From an uncultured Nitrosomonas sp. (GTDB taxonomy: Bacteria > Pseudomonadota > Gammaproteobacteria > Burkholderiales > Nitrosomonadaceae): a stretch of DNA of 50,488 bases. The number at the start of each line of letters is the position of its first letter. Within the stretch, counting starts at the first letter, position 1. The position numbers and the translations under genes were made by a program. The stretch covers positions 1-50,488 of the forward strand of contig NZ_CADEGP010000013.1 in assembly GCF_902826915.1 (NCBI RefSeq). The letters are read 5' to 3'. Below are positions 9,653-20,480 of this stretch, in pieces. The notes beneath the pieces are model-generated. The model did no database searches. It was not told where the DNA came from and worked only from the letters and a program-made list of their open reading frames with translations.

Positions 9653-10984
9653 GTGGCTATAAAAGGTTCATTAAATAAGCCTGTCGACAAATTTTCTGAT
9701 TTAAAGCGACGTTTATGGTTTTTGTTACTAGCGTTAATTGTATATAGGATTGGAGCTCATGTTCCAGTTCCTGGTATTGATTCAATTGTATTAAAAGACC
9801 TATTTGAATCCCAGGAAAGTGGCGTCTTGGGGATGTTTAATATGTTCTCAGGTGGGGCACTTTCACGTTTCTCGATATTTGCGTTGGGTATAATGCCCTA
9901 CATCTCAGCTTCTATTATTATGCAACTTGGAACTGTTGCTGTACCTTACTTGGAAGCACTAAAGAAGGAAGGTGAAAGTGGTAGAAGGAAAATTACCCAG
10001 TATACGCGATATGGTACGCTTGCTCTTGCGTTAGTACAAAGCTATGGAATTTCAATTGCACTTCAATCGCAAAGTGGATTGGTAATTGACCCCGGTGGGA
10101 TGTTTATACTGACTACAGTGATTACGTTGGTAACAGGAACAATTTTTTTAATGTGGTTGGGTGAACAAATAACCGAGCGTGGTATTGGTAATGGTATTTC
10201 TCTAATAATATTTGCTGGTATAGCAGCAGGCTTACCAAGTGCTATAGGTGGAACTTTGGATTTAGTTAGTACTGGTTCGATGCATTTTCTTGTTGCGCTG
10301 GGGATATTTATAGCTGCCGCTTTAGTCACGTGGTTTGTCGTATTTGTTGAAAAAGGGCAGAGACGTATTTTGGTGAATTATGCAAAGCGCCAGGTTGGTC
10401 AAAAGATATACGGCGGCCAGAGTTCCCATTTACCTTTAAAAATAAACATGGCGGGAGTGATACCGCCTATTTTTGCATCAAGCATTATTTTATTTCCGGC
10501 AACCTTGGCAGGATGGTTTGCAAATAATGAGTCAATGATACTATTAAAAGATATTAGTGCTGCATTATCTCCTGGACAGCCAATTTATGTGATGCTGTAC
10601 GCTGTAATGATTATTTTCTTTTGTTTTTTTTATACAGCGCTTGTTTTTAATCCAAAAGAAACAGCCGACAATCTTAAAAAAAGCGGAGCTTTTGTTCCTG
10701 GTATTAGGCCTGGAGAACAAACTACTAGATATATTGAAAGAATAATGCTTCGCTTAACCTTAGCAGGATCGATATATGTGACACTCGTATGCCTGTTACC
10801 AGAGTTCTTGATCCTAAAATGGAATGTGCCATTTTATTTTGGTGGTACATCGCTTTTAATTATAGTGATAGTTACAATGGATTTTATGTCGCAAGTACAG
10901 TCTCATGTGATGTCTTCGCAGTATGACAGTTTATTGAAAAAAACTAATCTTAAAACCAATACCGGAAAGCTAAATGCTAAATAG
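9653..10984 (+). CDS. secY: Protein translocase subunit SecY
   Basis: SecY forms the channel through which the Sec system exports or inserts proteins in the inner membrane. The 443-residue protein has ten predicted membrane segments, the N-terminal signature [12 protein letters not shown] near residue 37, [20 protein letters not shown] with the plug region, [21 protein letters not shown], and the cytoplasmic [13 protein letters not shown] loop. Translation probably starts at GTG 9653 ([10 protein letters not shown]), since ATGs downstream would remove conserved sequence. Its neighbours, rplO and infA, are as in other betaproteobacteria. Confidence 0.97.
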   Translation: MAIKGSLNKPVDKFSDLKRRLWFLLLALIVYRIGAHVPVPGIDSIVLKDLFESQESGVLGMFNMFSGGALSRFSIFALGIMPYISASIIMQLGTVAVPYLEALKKEGESGRRKITQYTRYGTLALALVQSYGISIALQSQSGLVIDPGGMFILTTVITLVTGTIFLMWLGEQITERGIGNGISLIIFAGIAAGLPSAIGGTLDLVSTGSMHFLVALGIFIAAALVTWFVVFVEKGQRRILVNYAKRQVGQKIYGGQSSHLPLKINMAGVIPPIFASSIILFPATLAGWFANNESMILLKDISAALSPGQPIYVMLYAVMIIFFCFFYTALVFNPKETADNLKKSGAFVPGIRPGEQTTRYIERIMLRLTLAGSIYVTLVCLLPEFLILKWNVPFYFGGTSLLIIVIVTMDFMSQVQSHVMSSQYDSLLKKTNLKTNTGKLNAK

Positions 10985-11004
10985 CAGGTTATCACAATAA
11001 TTTA

Positions 11005-11223
11005 ATGGCTAAAGAAGAAACAATACAAATGCAAGGGGAGATACTTGAAACTCTTCCCAATGCGACATTTCGAGTTAAGCTAGAAAATGGCCATATTGTT
11101 CTTGGTCATATCTCAGGTAAGATGCGAATGCACTATATAAGGATCTTGCCTGGTGACAAGGTAACGGTCGACTTGACCCCGTATGACCTTACTAGGGCTA
11201 GAATTACATTTCGAGCTAAATAG
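11005..11223 (+). CDS. infA: Translation initiation factor IF-1
   Basis: IF-1 occupies the 30S A site during initiation. The 72-residue product is the exact family length and shows [20 protein letters not shown], then [20 protein letters not shown] and the S1-domain ending [16 protein letters not shown]. It lies between secY and rpmJ, the usual betaproteobacterial place. A second infA paralogue may exist elsewhere, as is common in this class; I cannot see that here. Confidence 0.98.
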   Translation: MAKEETIQMQGEILETLPNATFRVKLENGHIVLGHISGKMRMHYIRILPGDKVTVDLTPYDLTRARITFRAK

Positions 11224-11256
11224 TGCTTTTTTAAAACCCTTTGTGGACTAGAAAAT

Positions 11257-11370
11257 ATGAAAGTAAATGCATCCGTAAAAAAAATTTGTAGGAAGTGTAA
11301 GATTATACGTCGTAATAGAGTGCTTAGAGTTATATGCGAAGATCCTAGGCACAAACAGCGGCAAGGATAA
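11257..11370 (+). CDS. rpmJ: 50S ribosomal protein L36, zinc-binding form
   Basis: This 37-residue gene reads [20 protein letters not shown] and ends [12 protein letters not shown], which is L36, the smallest 50S protein. Cysteines 11, 14 and 27 and histidine 32 form the complete CCCH zinc site of the C-plus type. It lies between infA and rpsM, as expected, with 33 and 35 bases on either side. Identification is secure in spite of the small size because almost every position agrees with the family. Confidence 0.96.
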   Translation: MKVNASVKKICRKCKIIRRNRVLRVICEDPRHKQRQG

Positions 11371-11405
11371 TTAATTAGTTATTTTTTTATACACAAGGAA
11401 ATTGA

Positions 11406-11765
11406 ATGGCGCGTATCGCTGGTGTAAATATTCCCAACCATAAACATATCGGTATAGCATTAACTTCTATATATGGAATTGGCCGAACAAGTTCTAATGA
11501 TATATGTAAAGCTATAGGTGTCGATATTGATCGAAAGCTTAAGGATTTATCTGAGGATCAGATAGAATTGATACGTGATCAAGTTGCAAAACTAACAATT
11601 GAAGGAGATCTGCGCCGAGAGATCTCAATGAATATAAAGAGACTTATGGATCTTGGATGTTATCGTGGTTTACGTCATCGACGTGGCCTTCCTGTCCGTG
11701 GTCAGAGAACCCGCACTAATGCAAGGACTAGAAAAGGGCCTCGTAAAGCGATACGTGCTCGATGA
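11406..11765 (+). CDS. rpsM: 30S ribosomal protein S13
   Basis: S13 lies at the top of the 30S head and contacts P-site tRNA and L5. The 119-residue product begins [20 protein letters not shown] and has the helix-hairpin segment [14 protein letters not shown], plus the basic C-terminal signature [20 protein letters not shown] followed by [21 protein letters not shown] precedes the ATG. It opens the alpha group (rpsM-rpsK-rpsD-rpoA-rplQ). Confidence 0.98.
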   Translation: MARIAGVNIPNHKHIGIALTSIYGIGRTSSNDICKAIGVDIDRKLKDLSEDQIELIRDQVAKLTIEGDLRREISMNIKRLMDLGCYRGLRHRRGLPVRGQRTRTNARTRKGPRKAIRAR

Positions 11766-11797
11766 TAATTTTATGTATAGGTATAAAAGGTAATTAA

Positions 11798-12187
11798 ATG
11801 GTTAAAGCAACTTCTAAAGTTCGAAAAAAAATAAAGAAGAATGTGTCGGAAGGCATAGCTCATATACATGCTTCGTTTAACAACACAATTGTTACAATTA
11901 CTGATAGACAGGGCAATGCTTTATCATGGGCAACCTCCGGAGGGGCAGGGTTTAAAGGTTCTCGTAAGAGTACACCATTTGCAGCACAAATTGCTGCTGA
12001 AAATGCAAGTAAAATAGCAATTGATTGTGGCGTAAAAAACTTAGAGGTCAGAGTTAAAGGCCCTGGACCCGGAAGAGATTCAGCTGTGAGAGCTTTGAAT
12101 TCGGCTGGATTTAAAATAACTAGCATTTCAGACGTAACACCAGTACCGCATAATGGTTGCCGTCCTCCAAAAAAACGAAGAATCTGA
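11798..12187 (+). CDS. rpsK: 30S ribosomal protein S11
   Basis: S11 forms part of the mRNA exit platform. The 129-residue product contains [20 protein letters not shown] near residue 22 and the strongly conserved ending [10 protein letters not shown], with the [18 protein letters not shown] signature between. The asparagine-glycine in [12 protein letters not shown] is the site of isoaspartate formation in E. coli S11. Length is the exact family value. It lies 12 bases before rpsD. Confidence 0.98.
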   Translation: MVKATSKVRKKIKKNVSEGIAHIHASFNNTIVTITDRQGNALSWATSGGAGFKGSRKSTPFAAQIAAENASKIAIDCGVKNLEVRVKGPGPGRDSAVRALNSAGFKITSISDVTPVPHNGCRPPKKRRI

Positions 12188-12199
12188 GGAGATTAAACT

Positions 12200-12826
12200 T
12201 TGGCAAAAAATATTGAACCTAAATGCAAGCAATGTAGACGTGAAGGTGAGAAGCTTTTCCTGAAGGGTGAAAAATGTTTTACTGACAAATGTGCAATAGA
12301 ACGAAGAAATTATCCACCGGGACAACATGGTCAGAAGAAAGGAAGAATTTCCGATTATGGTGGTCAGCTACGGGAAAAGCAAAAAATAAGAAAGATATAC
12401 GGAATTTTGGAAAAACAATTCAGGAATATTTATAAAATTGCTGACAAACAACGTGGTATAACTGGTGATAATCTCCTTCAGTTGCTTGAAAGTCGCCTTG
12501 ATAATGTCGCTTTTCATATGGGATTTGGAGCATCAAGATCTGAGGCTAGACAAATAGTCCGGCATAATTGTATTTTAGTAAATGGTAGTCGTGTAAATAT
12601 TCCTTCATATAGAGTGAAAGCAGGAGATATTGTTGAGGTTGTGAGTGCAGCAAAAGAACAATTGAGAATTAAACACGCACTTGAAATGGCAAATAGTCGA
12701 ACTTTCCCAACATGGATTGAAGTTGACACTAAGGCAATGAAAGGCATTTTTAAAATGAAGCCTGAACGATCTGATCTACCTACGACAATTAATGAATCTT
12801 TGGTTGTCGAATTGTATTCTAAGTAA
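12200..12826 (+). CDS. rpsD: 30S ribosomal protein S4, TTG start
   Basis: S4 nucleates 16S 5'-domain assembly and in E. coli represses the alpha operon. The N-terminus [20 protein letters not shown] reads from TTG 12200, supported by a GAGGAG ribosome-binding site at about 12185-12191; no ATG is available in place. The S4 RNA-binding domain includes [20 protein letters not shown] followed by [14 protein letters not shown]. The N-terminal CxxC plus a further cysteine pair (residues 9, 12, 26, 31) could bind zinc, as in the zinc-containing S4 type. Length 208 (E. coli 206). Confidence 0.97.
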   Translation: MAKNIEPKCKQCRREGEKLFLKGEKCFTDKCAIERRNYPPGQHGQKKGRISDYGGQLREKQKIRKIYGILEKQFRNIYKIADKQRGITGDNLLQLLESRLDNVAFHMGFGASRSEARQIVRHNCILVNGSRVNIPSYRVKAGDIVEVVSAAKEQLRIKHALEMANSRTFPTWIEVDTKAMKGIFKMKPERSDLPTTINESLVVELYSK

Positions 12827-12871
12827 TCAATAATAGTATTGATTTTCTTTATCTAAAGGCACATTATTATT

Positions 12872-13879
12872 ATGCACGGCACAGATTTGCTAACGCCAAG
12901 AATTATTGATGTTCAAAATATATCACCACTTCATGCAAAAGTTGTTATGGAGCCATTTGAACGGGGTTATGGTCATACATTAGGCAATGCCTTGCGGCGG
13001 ATATTATTGTCTTCTATGACTGGATATGCTCCAACAGAGGTTAAAATTGCTGGCGTATTGCATGAATACTCGGCACTTGATGGCGTGCAAGAAGATGTTG
13101 TTGATATATTGATGAACATAAAGGGTATTGTTTTAAAACTACATAATAATGATGAGGTTGTTCTTACATTAAATAAAACTGGTAAAGGTATTGTTACAGC
13201 TGCAGATATTGAATTAAGCCACGATGTTGAAATAATTAATCCAGAGCATGTGATTGCTCATCTGACATCAGACGGAAAAATTGATGTGCAGCTTAAAGTG
13301 GAAAAAGGAAGAGGCTATGCTCCTGCTAATATTAGAAAAATTGGCATCAATGAAAAAAATAGTATAGGGACGATATTGCTGGATGCATCTTTTAGCCCAA
13401 TTAAACGCGTTAGTTATTCGGTTGAGAGTGCCCGTGTTGAGCAGCGAACAGATCTAGATAAATTAATTGTCGATATCGAAACAAATGGTGCAGTTGAGCC
13501 TGAGGAAGCAATACGTTTTGCTGCTCGAGTTTTAGTTCAGCAATTATCTGTTTTTGCTGATCTTGAAAGTACACCTATACCAAAAGAAAAACCACAAGCT
13601 CCGCAGATTGATCCCATATTACTCCGTCCGGTTGATGATTTAGAATTAACGGTAAGGTCAGCTAACTGTTTGAAAGTAGAAAATATATATTATATAGGTG
13701 ATTTAATTCAAAGAACTGAAGCTGAGCTGCTTAGAACACCTAATTTGGGAAGAAAATCACTTAATGAAATCAAAGAAGTTTTGGCTTCAAGAGAGCTTAC
13801 ATTGGGAATGAAATTAGATAATTGGCCACCGGCTAATCTTGATAGTGTTTCAAAGGAAAATAATCATGCGCCACAATAA
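12872..13879 (+). CDS. rpoA: DNA-directed RNA polymerase alpha subunit
   Basis: The alpha dimer is the assembly platform of RNA polymerase; its C-terminal domain binds UP elements and activators. The 335-residue product has the N-terminal dimerisation domain with [20 protein letters not shown] near residue 28, a linker rich in P and Q near residue 240, and the C-terminal domain with [20 protein letters not shown] followed by [20 protein letters not shown]. Both DNA-contact segments are present. Its last 14 bases overlap rplQ, so the two are coupled. Confidence 0.98.
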   Translation: MHGTDLLTPRIIDVQNISPLHAKVVMEPFERGYGHTLGNALRRILLSSMTGYAPTEVKIAGVLHEYSALDGVQEDVVDILMNIKGIVLKLHNNDEVVLTLNKTGKGIVTAADIELSHDVEIINPEHVIAHLTSDGKIDVQLKVEKGRGYAPANIRKIGINEKNSIGTILLDASFSPIKRVSYSVESARVEQRTDLDKLIVDIETNGAVEPEEAIRFAARVLVQQLSVFADLESTPIPKEKPQAPQIDPILLRPVDDLELTVRSANCLKVENIYYIGDLIQRTEAELLRTPNLGRKSLNEIKEVLASRELTLGMKLDNWPPANLDSVSKENNHAPQ

Positions 13880-14270
13880 TGCTTTGAGAAAGCTAAATCG
13901 AACTAGTAGTCATAGAAAAGCTATGTTTCGTAATATGAGTAATTCACTATTACGTCATGAAATAATTAAAACGACACTTCCAAAAGCTAAAGAACTAAGA
14001 AGATATGTTGAGCCTATGATTACTTTAGGAAAAAACCCTTCACTTGCAAATAAAAGGTTGGCTTTCGATAGACTTCGTGATCGTTCAAGTGTAACAAAAA
14101 TATTTTCTGAATTGGGGCCTCGTTATATCTCTCGCTCGGGAGGATATATCAGAATTCTTAGATATGGTTACAGAAAAGGGGATAATGCTCCAATGGCTTT
14201 GGTAGAGCTATTAGATAAACCTGTATATGAAGTTGAGTCTAAATCTGCTATTACAGATAAAAGTAATTAA
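13866..14270 (+). CDS. rplQ: 50S ribosomal protein L17
   Basis: L17 lies at the bottom of the 50S near the tunnel exit. I start at ATG 13866 ([20 protein letters not shown]), with AAAGGAAA upstream inside rpoA; an earlier in-frame ATG at 13839 would add residues that no family member has. The 134-residue product includes [20 protein letters not shown] and [20 protein letters not shown]. It ends the ribosomal block and is followed by a weak AT hairpin with a T-run. Confidence 0.97.
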   Translation: MRHNNALRKLNRTSSHRKAMFRNMSNSLLRHEIIKTTLPKAKELRRYVEPMITLGKNPSLANKRLAFDRLRDRSSVTKIFSELGPRYISRSGGYIRILRYGYRKGDNAPMALVELLDKPVYEVESKSAITDKSN

Positions 14271-14285
14271 TAAATTAATTTTTTT
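14265..14285 (+). terminator. Weak terminator-like hairpin after rplQ
   Basis: AATTAAT (14265-14271) pairs with ATTAATT (14274-14280), followed directly by a run of T. The stem contains only A and T and overlaps the rplQ stop, so it may be only a by-product of AT richness. Its place at the end of a 14-kb operon is the main reason to list it. Confidence 0.25.
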
Positions 14286-14331
14286 GTAAAAAAATACTCA
14301 ATAATCTGAGCTATTATATTTTCATGCAGAT

Positions 14332-15327
14332 ATGTATGTAAATTTAAAAGCACTGCATTTGTTAGTCTTGCTAAATGACGGTATGCATCATTCAGCGAGT
14401 TCTTTAGCGAAACATCTTAAATGTTCACTAACTTCAATTTATTTCTTAGTTTATCAACTAAAAAATTATAGTGTTGATGTAGTAGATATTGATGGAAATA
14501 TAATTCGGATGAATAAGCCAATAGTTTGGTTGAATACTGAATTAATTATTAAATACACGTCAGTTAGCTCAAAGAAATTCGATTTAAGATTATTCGATAT
14601 TGTTGACTCTACGAATAATTACCTTCTTAATCAATTAAAAAGAAAAGCATTAATTAAAGGCACAGTCTCAGTTGTTGCTACAGAATTTCAAACTAGCGGT
14701 CGAGGACGCGAGGGACGTATTTGGCAATGTGGCTTTGGTAATGGGCTTATGTTTTCAATGTGTTGGCGCTTTGACAAAGGAGTGTCTCATTTATCTGGTT
14801 TAAGTTTAGTAACTGGCATTGCAATTTTAAGGGTCTTAAAATCTTATTCTATTCAGAATATTAACATCAAGTGGCCAAATGACATTCTATGTAATAATCA
14901 TAAATTAGCTGGTATTTTGATCGAAATTCGTGGTGAAATATGTGGACCATCGTATGCGGTAATAGGCATAGGTATTAATTTTAATCTATCTGAATCGATT
15001 AAACCTTCGATTGATCAGAAAGCTATCGATCTGTCAGAGGTCACTAGTAATTTAATAGACCGCAACCAAGTATTTGGTGAGTTATTATTAGAGCTACACA
15101 ATATTCTCAAAGATTTCAATTATTATGGTTTTGTATATTTTAAAAAAGAATGGATCAGTTATCATTCTTACGAAGGATGTGAAGTTGATTTGATCTTTCC
15201 AAATGGTTTGTCGATCACAGGTATAGTTGATGGAATAGCAGATAATGGCGCTATCTGTTTGTTAACACCTGAAGGAAAGAAGTCATTTAATGTCGGAAAT
15301 ATTTCGGTGCGATCTAGAGCTTACTAA
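14332..15327 (+). CDS. birA: Biotin-protein ligase / biotin operon repressor BirA
   Basis: BirA activates biotin to biotinyl-AMP and transfers it to the carrier protein of acetyl-CoA carboxylase. The 331-residue product has an N-terminal winged-helix domain (about residues 1-60), the adenylate-binding GRGREG at 123-128, KWPND at 180-184 and lysine 191 in KLAGILIEIRG, followed by the C-terminal SH3-like domain. The winged helix marks the bifunctional type that represses bio genes in E. coli; whether it represses bioBFHCD at 26761 is inference. coaX starts six bases later. Base composition is AT-rich. Confidence 0.95.
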   Translation: MYVNLKALHLLVLLNDGMHHSASSLAKHLKCSLTSIYFLVYQLKNYSVDVVDIDGNIIRMNKPIVWLNTELIIKYTSVSSKKFDLRLFDIVDSTNNYLLNQLKRKALIKGTVSVVATEFQTSGRGREGRIWQCGFGNGLMFSMCWRFDKGVSHLSGLSLVTGIAILRVLKSYSIQNINIKWPNDILCNNHKLAGILIEIRGEICGPSYAVIGIGINFNLSESIKPSIDQKAIDLSEVTSNLIDRNQVFGELLLELHNILKDFNYYGFVYFKKEWISYHSYEGCEVDLIFPNGLSITGIVDGIADNGAICLLTPEGKKSFNVGNISVRSRAY

Positions 15328-15333
15328 GAATTA

Positions 15334-16089
15334 ATGTCCCATATACTTGCCATAGACTCTGGAAATTCTAATATAAAATGGGGATTATATCGCGGTGATC
15401 AGTGGTTAAAGCAAGGTAATGTGTTTTACAAGGATGTTTTTAATCTTGAAGATGAATTCATAAATCTCCCCACGCCGACTTTCATTATTATTTCTCATGT
15501 TGCACGAAGTGAAACTAAAAATCAAATAACTAAATTAATTTCTCTATGGCCCTCGAAACCACAATGGCTAAGTTCTAACAATTTTAGATGTAATGTGATT
15601 AATGGCTACAGTGATCCGAGTCAATTAGGAAGTGATCGTTGGGCAGCTTTAATCGCTGCTTGGAGAATCGAAAAGCAGCCATGCTTAGTAATTAATGTTG
15701 GAACAGCAGTAACAATTGATGTTCTTTCTGAATCTGGGAAATTCCTTGGTGGAATCATACTGCCGGGTTTTAATTTAATGACTAGAAGCCTTTTATCAGG
15801 CACTCAACTTACTAATGTCGAGTTGGGTCGTTATGAAGATTTTCCTGTCAGTACTGAAAATGCGCTACAAAGTGGGTTGATACATTGCATTCTAGGTGCT
15901 GTTGATCGGATGTACAATCTGTTATTGTCAAGTGTGAATCTAGCCTCTGTCAATTGCATCATAAGTGGCGGCAGTGCTTCGTTATTAATTCCTTTTTTCA
16001 AACTTCCAATAAAGGTAATTAATAATTTAGTGCTGGAAGGCTTGATAATAGTCGCTAATGATACTGTAGGAAATTCAGAACCTAGCTAA
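15334..16089 (+). CDS. coaX: Type III pantothenate kinase
   Basis: CoaX phosphorylates pantothenate in the first step of coenzyme A synthesis. The 251-residue product has the ASKHA-fold motifs of the type III family: [12 protein letters not shown] with aspartate 8, [12 protein letters not shown] with aspartate 101, NVGTAVTID ending at aspartate 129, and FLGGIILPG at 137-145. It follows birA by six bases and precedes engB by one base, a layout frequent in betaproteobacteria, where this family was first named Baf. Type III enzymes need a monovalent cation and resist CoA feedback. Confidence 0.94.
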   Translation: MSHILAIDSGNSNIKWGLYRGDQWLKQGNVFYKDVFNLEDEFINLPTPTFIIISHVARSETKNQITKLISLWPSKPQWLSSNNFRCNVINGYSDPSQLGSDRWAALIAAWRIEKQPCLVINVGTAVTIDVLSESGKFLGGIILPGFNLMTRSLLSGTQLTNVELGRYEDFPVSTENALQSGLIHCILGAVDRMYNLLLSSVNLASVNCIISGGSASLLIPFFKLPIKVINNLVLEGLIIVANDTVGNSEPS

Positions 16090-16090
16090 T

Positions 16091-16687
16091 ATGCCTCGAT
16101 TACTGAATGCCACTTTTTATACTTCTGCACATGACGATCGAGATTTACCCAAGCATTCTGGCATTGAAATTGCGTTCGCTGGACGTTCAAATGCTGGGAA
16201 ATCAAGTGCTATCAATGCATTAACCAATAGAAACCGCTTAGCATTTGTTAGCAAAACACCAGGACGTACACAACTAATAAATTTTTTTCAATTGACATCA
16301 GACCAGTTTCTTGTTGACTTACCTGGTTATGGCTACGCTAAGGTTCCAGAGCACATACGGCAACATTGGCAAAATTTATTAAGTAATTATTTACAGACAC
16401 GTGATTCACTTAAGGGATTGATATTAATAATGGATATTCGTCATCCTCTGAAACCTCTGGATATTCAAATGCTTGATTGGTTCTCGCCGACAGGAAAAGT
16501 AATTCATATTTTATTAACAAAGGCTGATAAATTAAGTAAGCTGCAAGCAAATATCACTTTACATAAAGTAACTTTCTTCATAAAAGAATTCTATCCACAA
16601 TGTAGTGTGCAATTATTCTCAAGCATAACGAATATTGGCATTGATGATGCAACGACAATCATAAATGAATGGTTACAAACAAATTAG
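16091..16687 (+). CDS. engB: Ribosome biogenesis GTPase EngB (YihA/YsxC)
   Basis: EngB is a small GTPase needed for late 50S assembly. The 198-residue product has G1 GRSNAGKS at 31-38, the KTPGRTQ switch region (G2) near residue 55, G3 DLPGYG at 76-81 and G4 TKAD at 143-146, all in the spacing of the family. The ATG follows the coaX stop by one base, so it belongs to the same transcript. The stop lies 196 bases before hemB, and that gap is strongly structured. Confidence 0.96.
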   Translation: MPRLLNATFYTSAHDDRDLPKHSGIEIAFAGRSNAGKSSAINALTNRNRLAFVSKTPGRTQLINFFQLTSDQFLVDLPGYGYAKVPEHIRQHWQNLLSNYLQTRDSLKGLILIMDIRHPLKPLDIQMLDWFSPTGKVIHILLTKADKLSKLQANITLHKVTFFIKEFYPQCSVQLFSSITNIGIDDATTIINEWLQTN

Positions 16688-16714
16688 CAATTGCTTAATT
16701 ATTATGATTAGACA

Positions 16715-16860
16715 TAAAAAACCCCGGTTAAAGGGGAGTAAAACCGGGGGAACCGCCTTAATATCACATTCCCTGCCTCAGGGAGGAAAGACAGGGGGAC
16801 GATCAAGATTGTCCACTTGTGAGACACACAATATTCAAGTCAGTTCCCAGATCATTTTTT
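16715..16860 (+). promoter_or_regulatory. Structured leader upstream of hemB, candidate RNA element
   Basis: Three stems stand out in a GC-rich stretch within AT-rich surroundings. CCCCGGTT (16722-16729) pairs with AACCGGGG (16742-16749). TCCCTG (16770-16775) pairs with CAGGGA (16779-16784) across a CCT triloop. GGACGAT (16797-16803) pairs with ATTGTCC (16808-16814) across CAAG, with one G-U pair. Competing pairings exist: CCCC at 16722 with GGGG at 16733-16736, and CCCTG at 16771 with CAGGG at 16792-16796. No T-run follows the first two stems, so a simple terminator is unlikely. A hemB-associated RNA motif has been reported in Burkholderia; whether this is related is unknown. Confidence 0.5.
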
Positions 16861-16862
16861 AA

Positions 16863-17897
<1,035 letters not shown>

Positions 17898-17930
17898 AAT
17901 TAGAATCCACTTAACTTGCTATTCTATTTC

Positions 17931-20288
17931 TTAAAATAATTGATCTTTGACATCTTTTGTTACTTTAGGTGTGAGCTCAATAGAATTTTCGATAATGGGA
18001 GGAAGCAATTCATTAAAGAAATATTCTGTAATATCCCCATAATCATCTCTAAACCCTGTCGCTGAATTAATTTTCGCTGTCTGAACTCCATTGGGTGGCC
18101 GGTACTCGGCTATTGGAACGCCTTTCAAAACTGGGTCCATATAATCCATCCATAGAGGCAATGCGACACGCCCGCCAGTTTCATTGTTGCCTAATGATTT
18201 TGGTTCGTCATATCCTGTCCAGGCAATAGTGACCAAGTCTTTCTGAAAACCGCAAAACCAAGCATCTATAAAATTACTAGTAGTGCCGGTTTTCCCTGCA
18301 AGATCACTGCGTCCTAGCTGTTTAGCTTTAACAGCTGTGCCACGGTTAATCACATCTTGCATCATACTAGTCATAATAAATGCATTGCGTGGATCAATGA
18401 CTCTTTTGGCACCACTTGATGCTGATATGGGGCGGAATTGTTCAATGATGTTACCTTTTTCATCTTCGATACTTTTTATAAAGTATGGAGCAACACGAAA
18501 TCCGCCATTTGCGAATGCGGCATAACCTACAGCCATTTGCATTGGTGTCACTGAACCTGCTCCAAGTGCCATCGGTAAATAACGGGGATGGCGTTCCGCA
18601 TCAAAACCAAATCGCGTTATATAATCTTGTGCGTAGCTGATACCAATGGCTTGTAGTATCCGAATAGATGCAAGGTTTTTTGATTTGGCCAAGGCGGTGC
18701 GCATGCGTATTGGTCCCTCAAATTTGCCATCGAAATTTTTCGGTTCCCATGACTGACTTCCCGTCTGAGTTGCGCTAAACGAAAGCGGTGCATCATTGAT
18801 AATTGTCGCCGGAGTGAAGCCTTTTTCCAAAGCGGCAGAGTAAATGAATGGTTTAAAGCTGGATCCAGGCTGTCGCCATGCTTGGGTGACGTGATTAAAT
18901 TGATTCTTATAGAAATCAAAACCGCCGACCAAAGCGCGCACCGCGCCATCATTGGAATCAATTGAAACAAGCGCTGATTCAACTTCAGGCAGTTGAACGA
19001 TGTGCCATAAATTCTTTTGGTTTTTCTGAATGCGGATTAGTGCGCCAGGGATAATATACTTTCTCCCTGGCTCATTTTTGTCAGTAAGAGATTTTTGTAC
19101 AAATTTAAGTCCATCACCTGTAATTTCTATGATTTCCCCGCCTTTACGATAAGCCTGAACTTTATTTGGTTTTGCAGCTAATACAATTGCTGCATAAATA
19201 TCATCACTGTCATTAATCTCATCTAATGCATCATTCAATGTTTTTTCCTGGTTCGCTCCATTTTTCAGTAAATCAACAAATGCTTCGGGGCCTCGATAAC
19301 CCCAACGCCGATCGTATTCAATTACATTTTTTCGTAGAGCCCGATAAGCAGACTCTTGATCAAGTTGACGGATCGTCGTATAGACTTTTATACCTTTGTT
19401 ATATGCATCTTCCTGATATCGATCGTAGATTACCTGACGAACCATTTCGGCAACATATTCTGCTGGTACTGCAAAGGCTGCCGCCCTTTTTTTTACTGGA
19501 ACAGATTGTTTTGTTAATTCGCTTAGTTCTTTACTAGAAATGTAGTTAAGTTTATATAATCTTCCTAAAACGTAAAGTTGTCGGCTTTTAGCTCGTTTAG
19601 GATTACTAACAGGATTATAGCTAGAAGGCGCTTTAGGAAGTCCTGCCAGCATGGCGGCTTCTGCAATATTAATTTCTTGTAAAGATTTTCCGAAGTATGT
19701 TTGTGCTGCTGCTGCAAAACCATAACTACGCTGTCCAAGATAGATTTGGTTGATGTAGAGTTCTAAAATCTTGTCTTTAGTAAGGCTGCGCTCAATCTTA
19801 AATGCTAATAGTGTTTCGCTGAATTTTCTGGTGAGTGTCTTCTCCCTCGTCAGAAAAAAGTTTCGTGCCACTTGCATTGTTATGGTGCTGGCACCTTGTC
19901 GTACACTTCCTGCAGAAAAATTTGAATAGGCTGCTCGTAGCACACCAAGATAATCAACGCCGCCGTGTTCGTAAAAACGATCGTCCTCTGCTGCAAGAAT
20001 TGATTGTTTTAGATTTTCTGGAACTTGAGAAATAGTTACAACATTTCTTCGCTCTGCACCAAACTCTCCGATTAATAAACCTTCATCACTGTATATTCTT
20101 AGGGGAATTTTAGGACGGTAATCAGTCAATGTTTCCAGCGATGGCAGGTTTGAGTAGATAACCAACGCAGCAAAGCCTGCTAATAGTATACCAATTAAGC
20201 CTAATGCTGAAAATGTAAGGAAGAAATAATATGACCAACGAGCTAACATGAAAATAGATATGGGTTTGTCATAGAGTGGTATTGTCAA
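17931..20288 (-). CDS. mrcA: Penicillin-binding protein 1A, bifunctional
   Basis: This enzyme polymerises and cross-links peptidoglycan at the outer face of the inner membrane. The 785-residue protein has one membrane anchor (about 19-45), the glycosyltransferase motif EDDRFYEHGG at 101-110 with the catalytic glutamate and RQGASTITMQVARN after it, and a transpeptidase domain with S476-S-F-K479, S536-K-N538 and K666-T-G668. A second ATG (codon 14) could also serve as the start. It is divergent from pilM, the usual arrangement in beta- and gammaproteobacteria. Nothing is missing from the catalytic set. Confidence 0.96.
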   Translation of the reverse strand: MTIPLYDKPISIFMLARWSYYFFLTFSALGLIGILLAGFAALVIYSNLPSLETLTDYRPKIPLRIYSDEGLLIGEFGAERRNVVTISQVPENLKQSILAAEDDRFYEHGGVDYLGVLRAAYSNFSAGSVRQGASTITMQVARNFFLTREKTLTRKFSETLLAFKIERSLTKDKILELYINQIYLGQRSYGFAAAAQTYFGKSLQEINIAEAAMLAGLPKAPSSYNPVSNPKRAKSRQLYVLGRLYKLNYISSKELSELTKQSVPVKKRAAAFAVPAEYVAEMVRQVIYDRYQEDAYNKGIKVYTTIRQLDQESAYRALRKNVIEYDRRWGYRGPEAFVDLLKNGANQEKTLNDALDEINDSDDIYAAIVLAAKPNKVQAYRKGGEIIEITGDGLKFVQKSLTDKNEPGRKYIIPGALIRIQKNQKNLWHIVQLPEVESALVSIDSNDGAVRALVGGFDFYKNQFNHVTQAWRQPGSSFKPFIYSAALEKGFTPATIINDAPLSFSATQTGSQSWEPKNFDGKFEGPIRMRTALAKSKNLASIRILQAIGISYAQDYITRFGFDAERHPRYLPMALGAGSVTPMQMAVGYAAFANGGFRVAPYFIKSIEDEKGNIIEQFRPISASSGAKRVIDPRNAFIMTSMMQDVINRGTAVKAKQLGRSDLAGKTGTTSNFIDAWFCGFQKDLVTIAWTGYDEPKSLGNNETGGRVALPLWMDYMDPVLKGVPIAEYRPPNGVQTAKINSATGFRDDYGDITEYFFNELLPPIIENSIELTPKVTKDVKDQLF

Positions 20289-20344
20289 TTTACCCAGTGA
20301 AAGGGGGGGTATATCTAGTGTTTTTCTTTGAATAGAATTTTTCA

Positions 20345-20359
20345 GATTCTGTCAGAATC
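20345..20359. promoter_or_regulatory. Palindrome between mrcA and pilM
   Basis: GATTCTG and CAGAATC flank a single T, giving a perfect 15-base palindrome in the 192-base divergent space. It lies about 57 bases from the mrcA start and 120 bases from pilM. The short, almost unspaced symmetry suits a dimeric DNA-binding protein better than an RNA stem. I do not recognise the factor. Confidence 0.35.
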
Positions 20360-20411
20360 AATTCCAGTTTCTTCAATCTGTCGAATAGTTTCATGGAATT
20401 TATGCCGACAG

Positions 20412-20439
20412 TTGGAATTTTACATATTCTAGCTCTAAT
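20412..20439 (+). promoter_or_regulatory. Candidate sigma-70 promoter for pilMNOPQ
   Basis: TTGGAA (20412-20417) and TCTAAT (20434-20439) are separated by 16 bases and lie about 40 bases before the pilM ATG. The -10 matches five of six consensus bases. It is the best pair I found in this gap, but AT-rich sequence gives chance matches. Confidence 0.4.
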
Positions 20440-20480
20440 AGGGCAACTTTTAATTTGCGAGTATCGTCGCTAAACAGACA

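Noticed and set aside
16665..16862. 65-codon frame across the engB-hemB spacer
   Set aside because: It starts inside engB in another frame, and its sequence is produced by the GC-rich stems of the leader.
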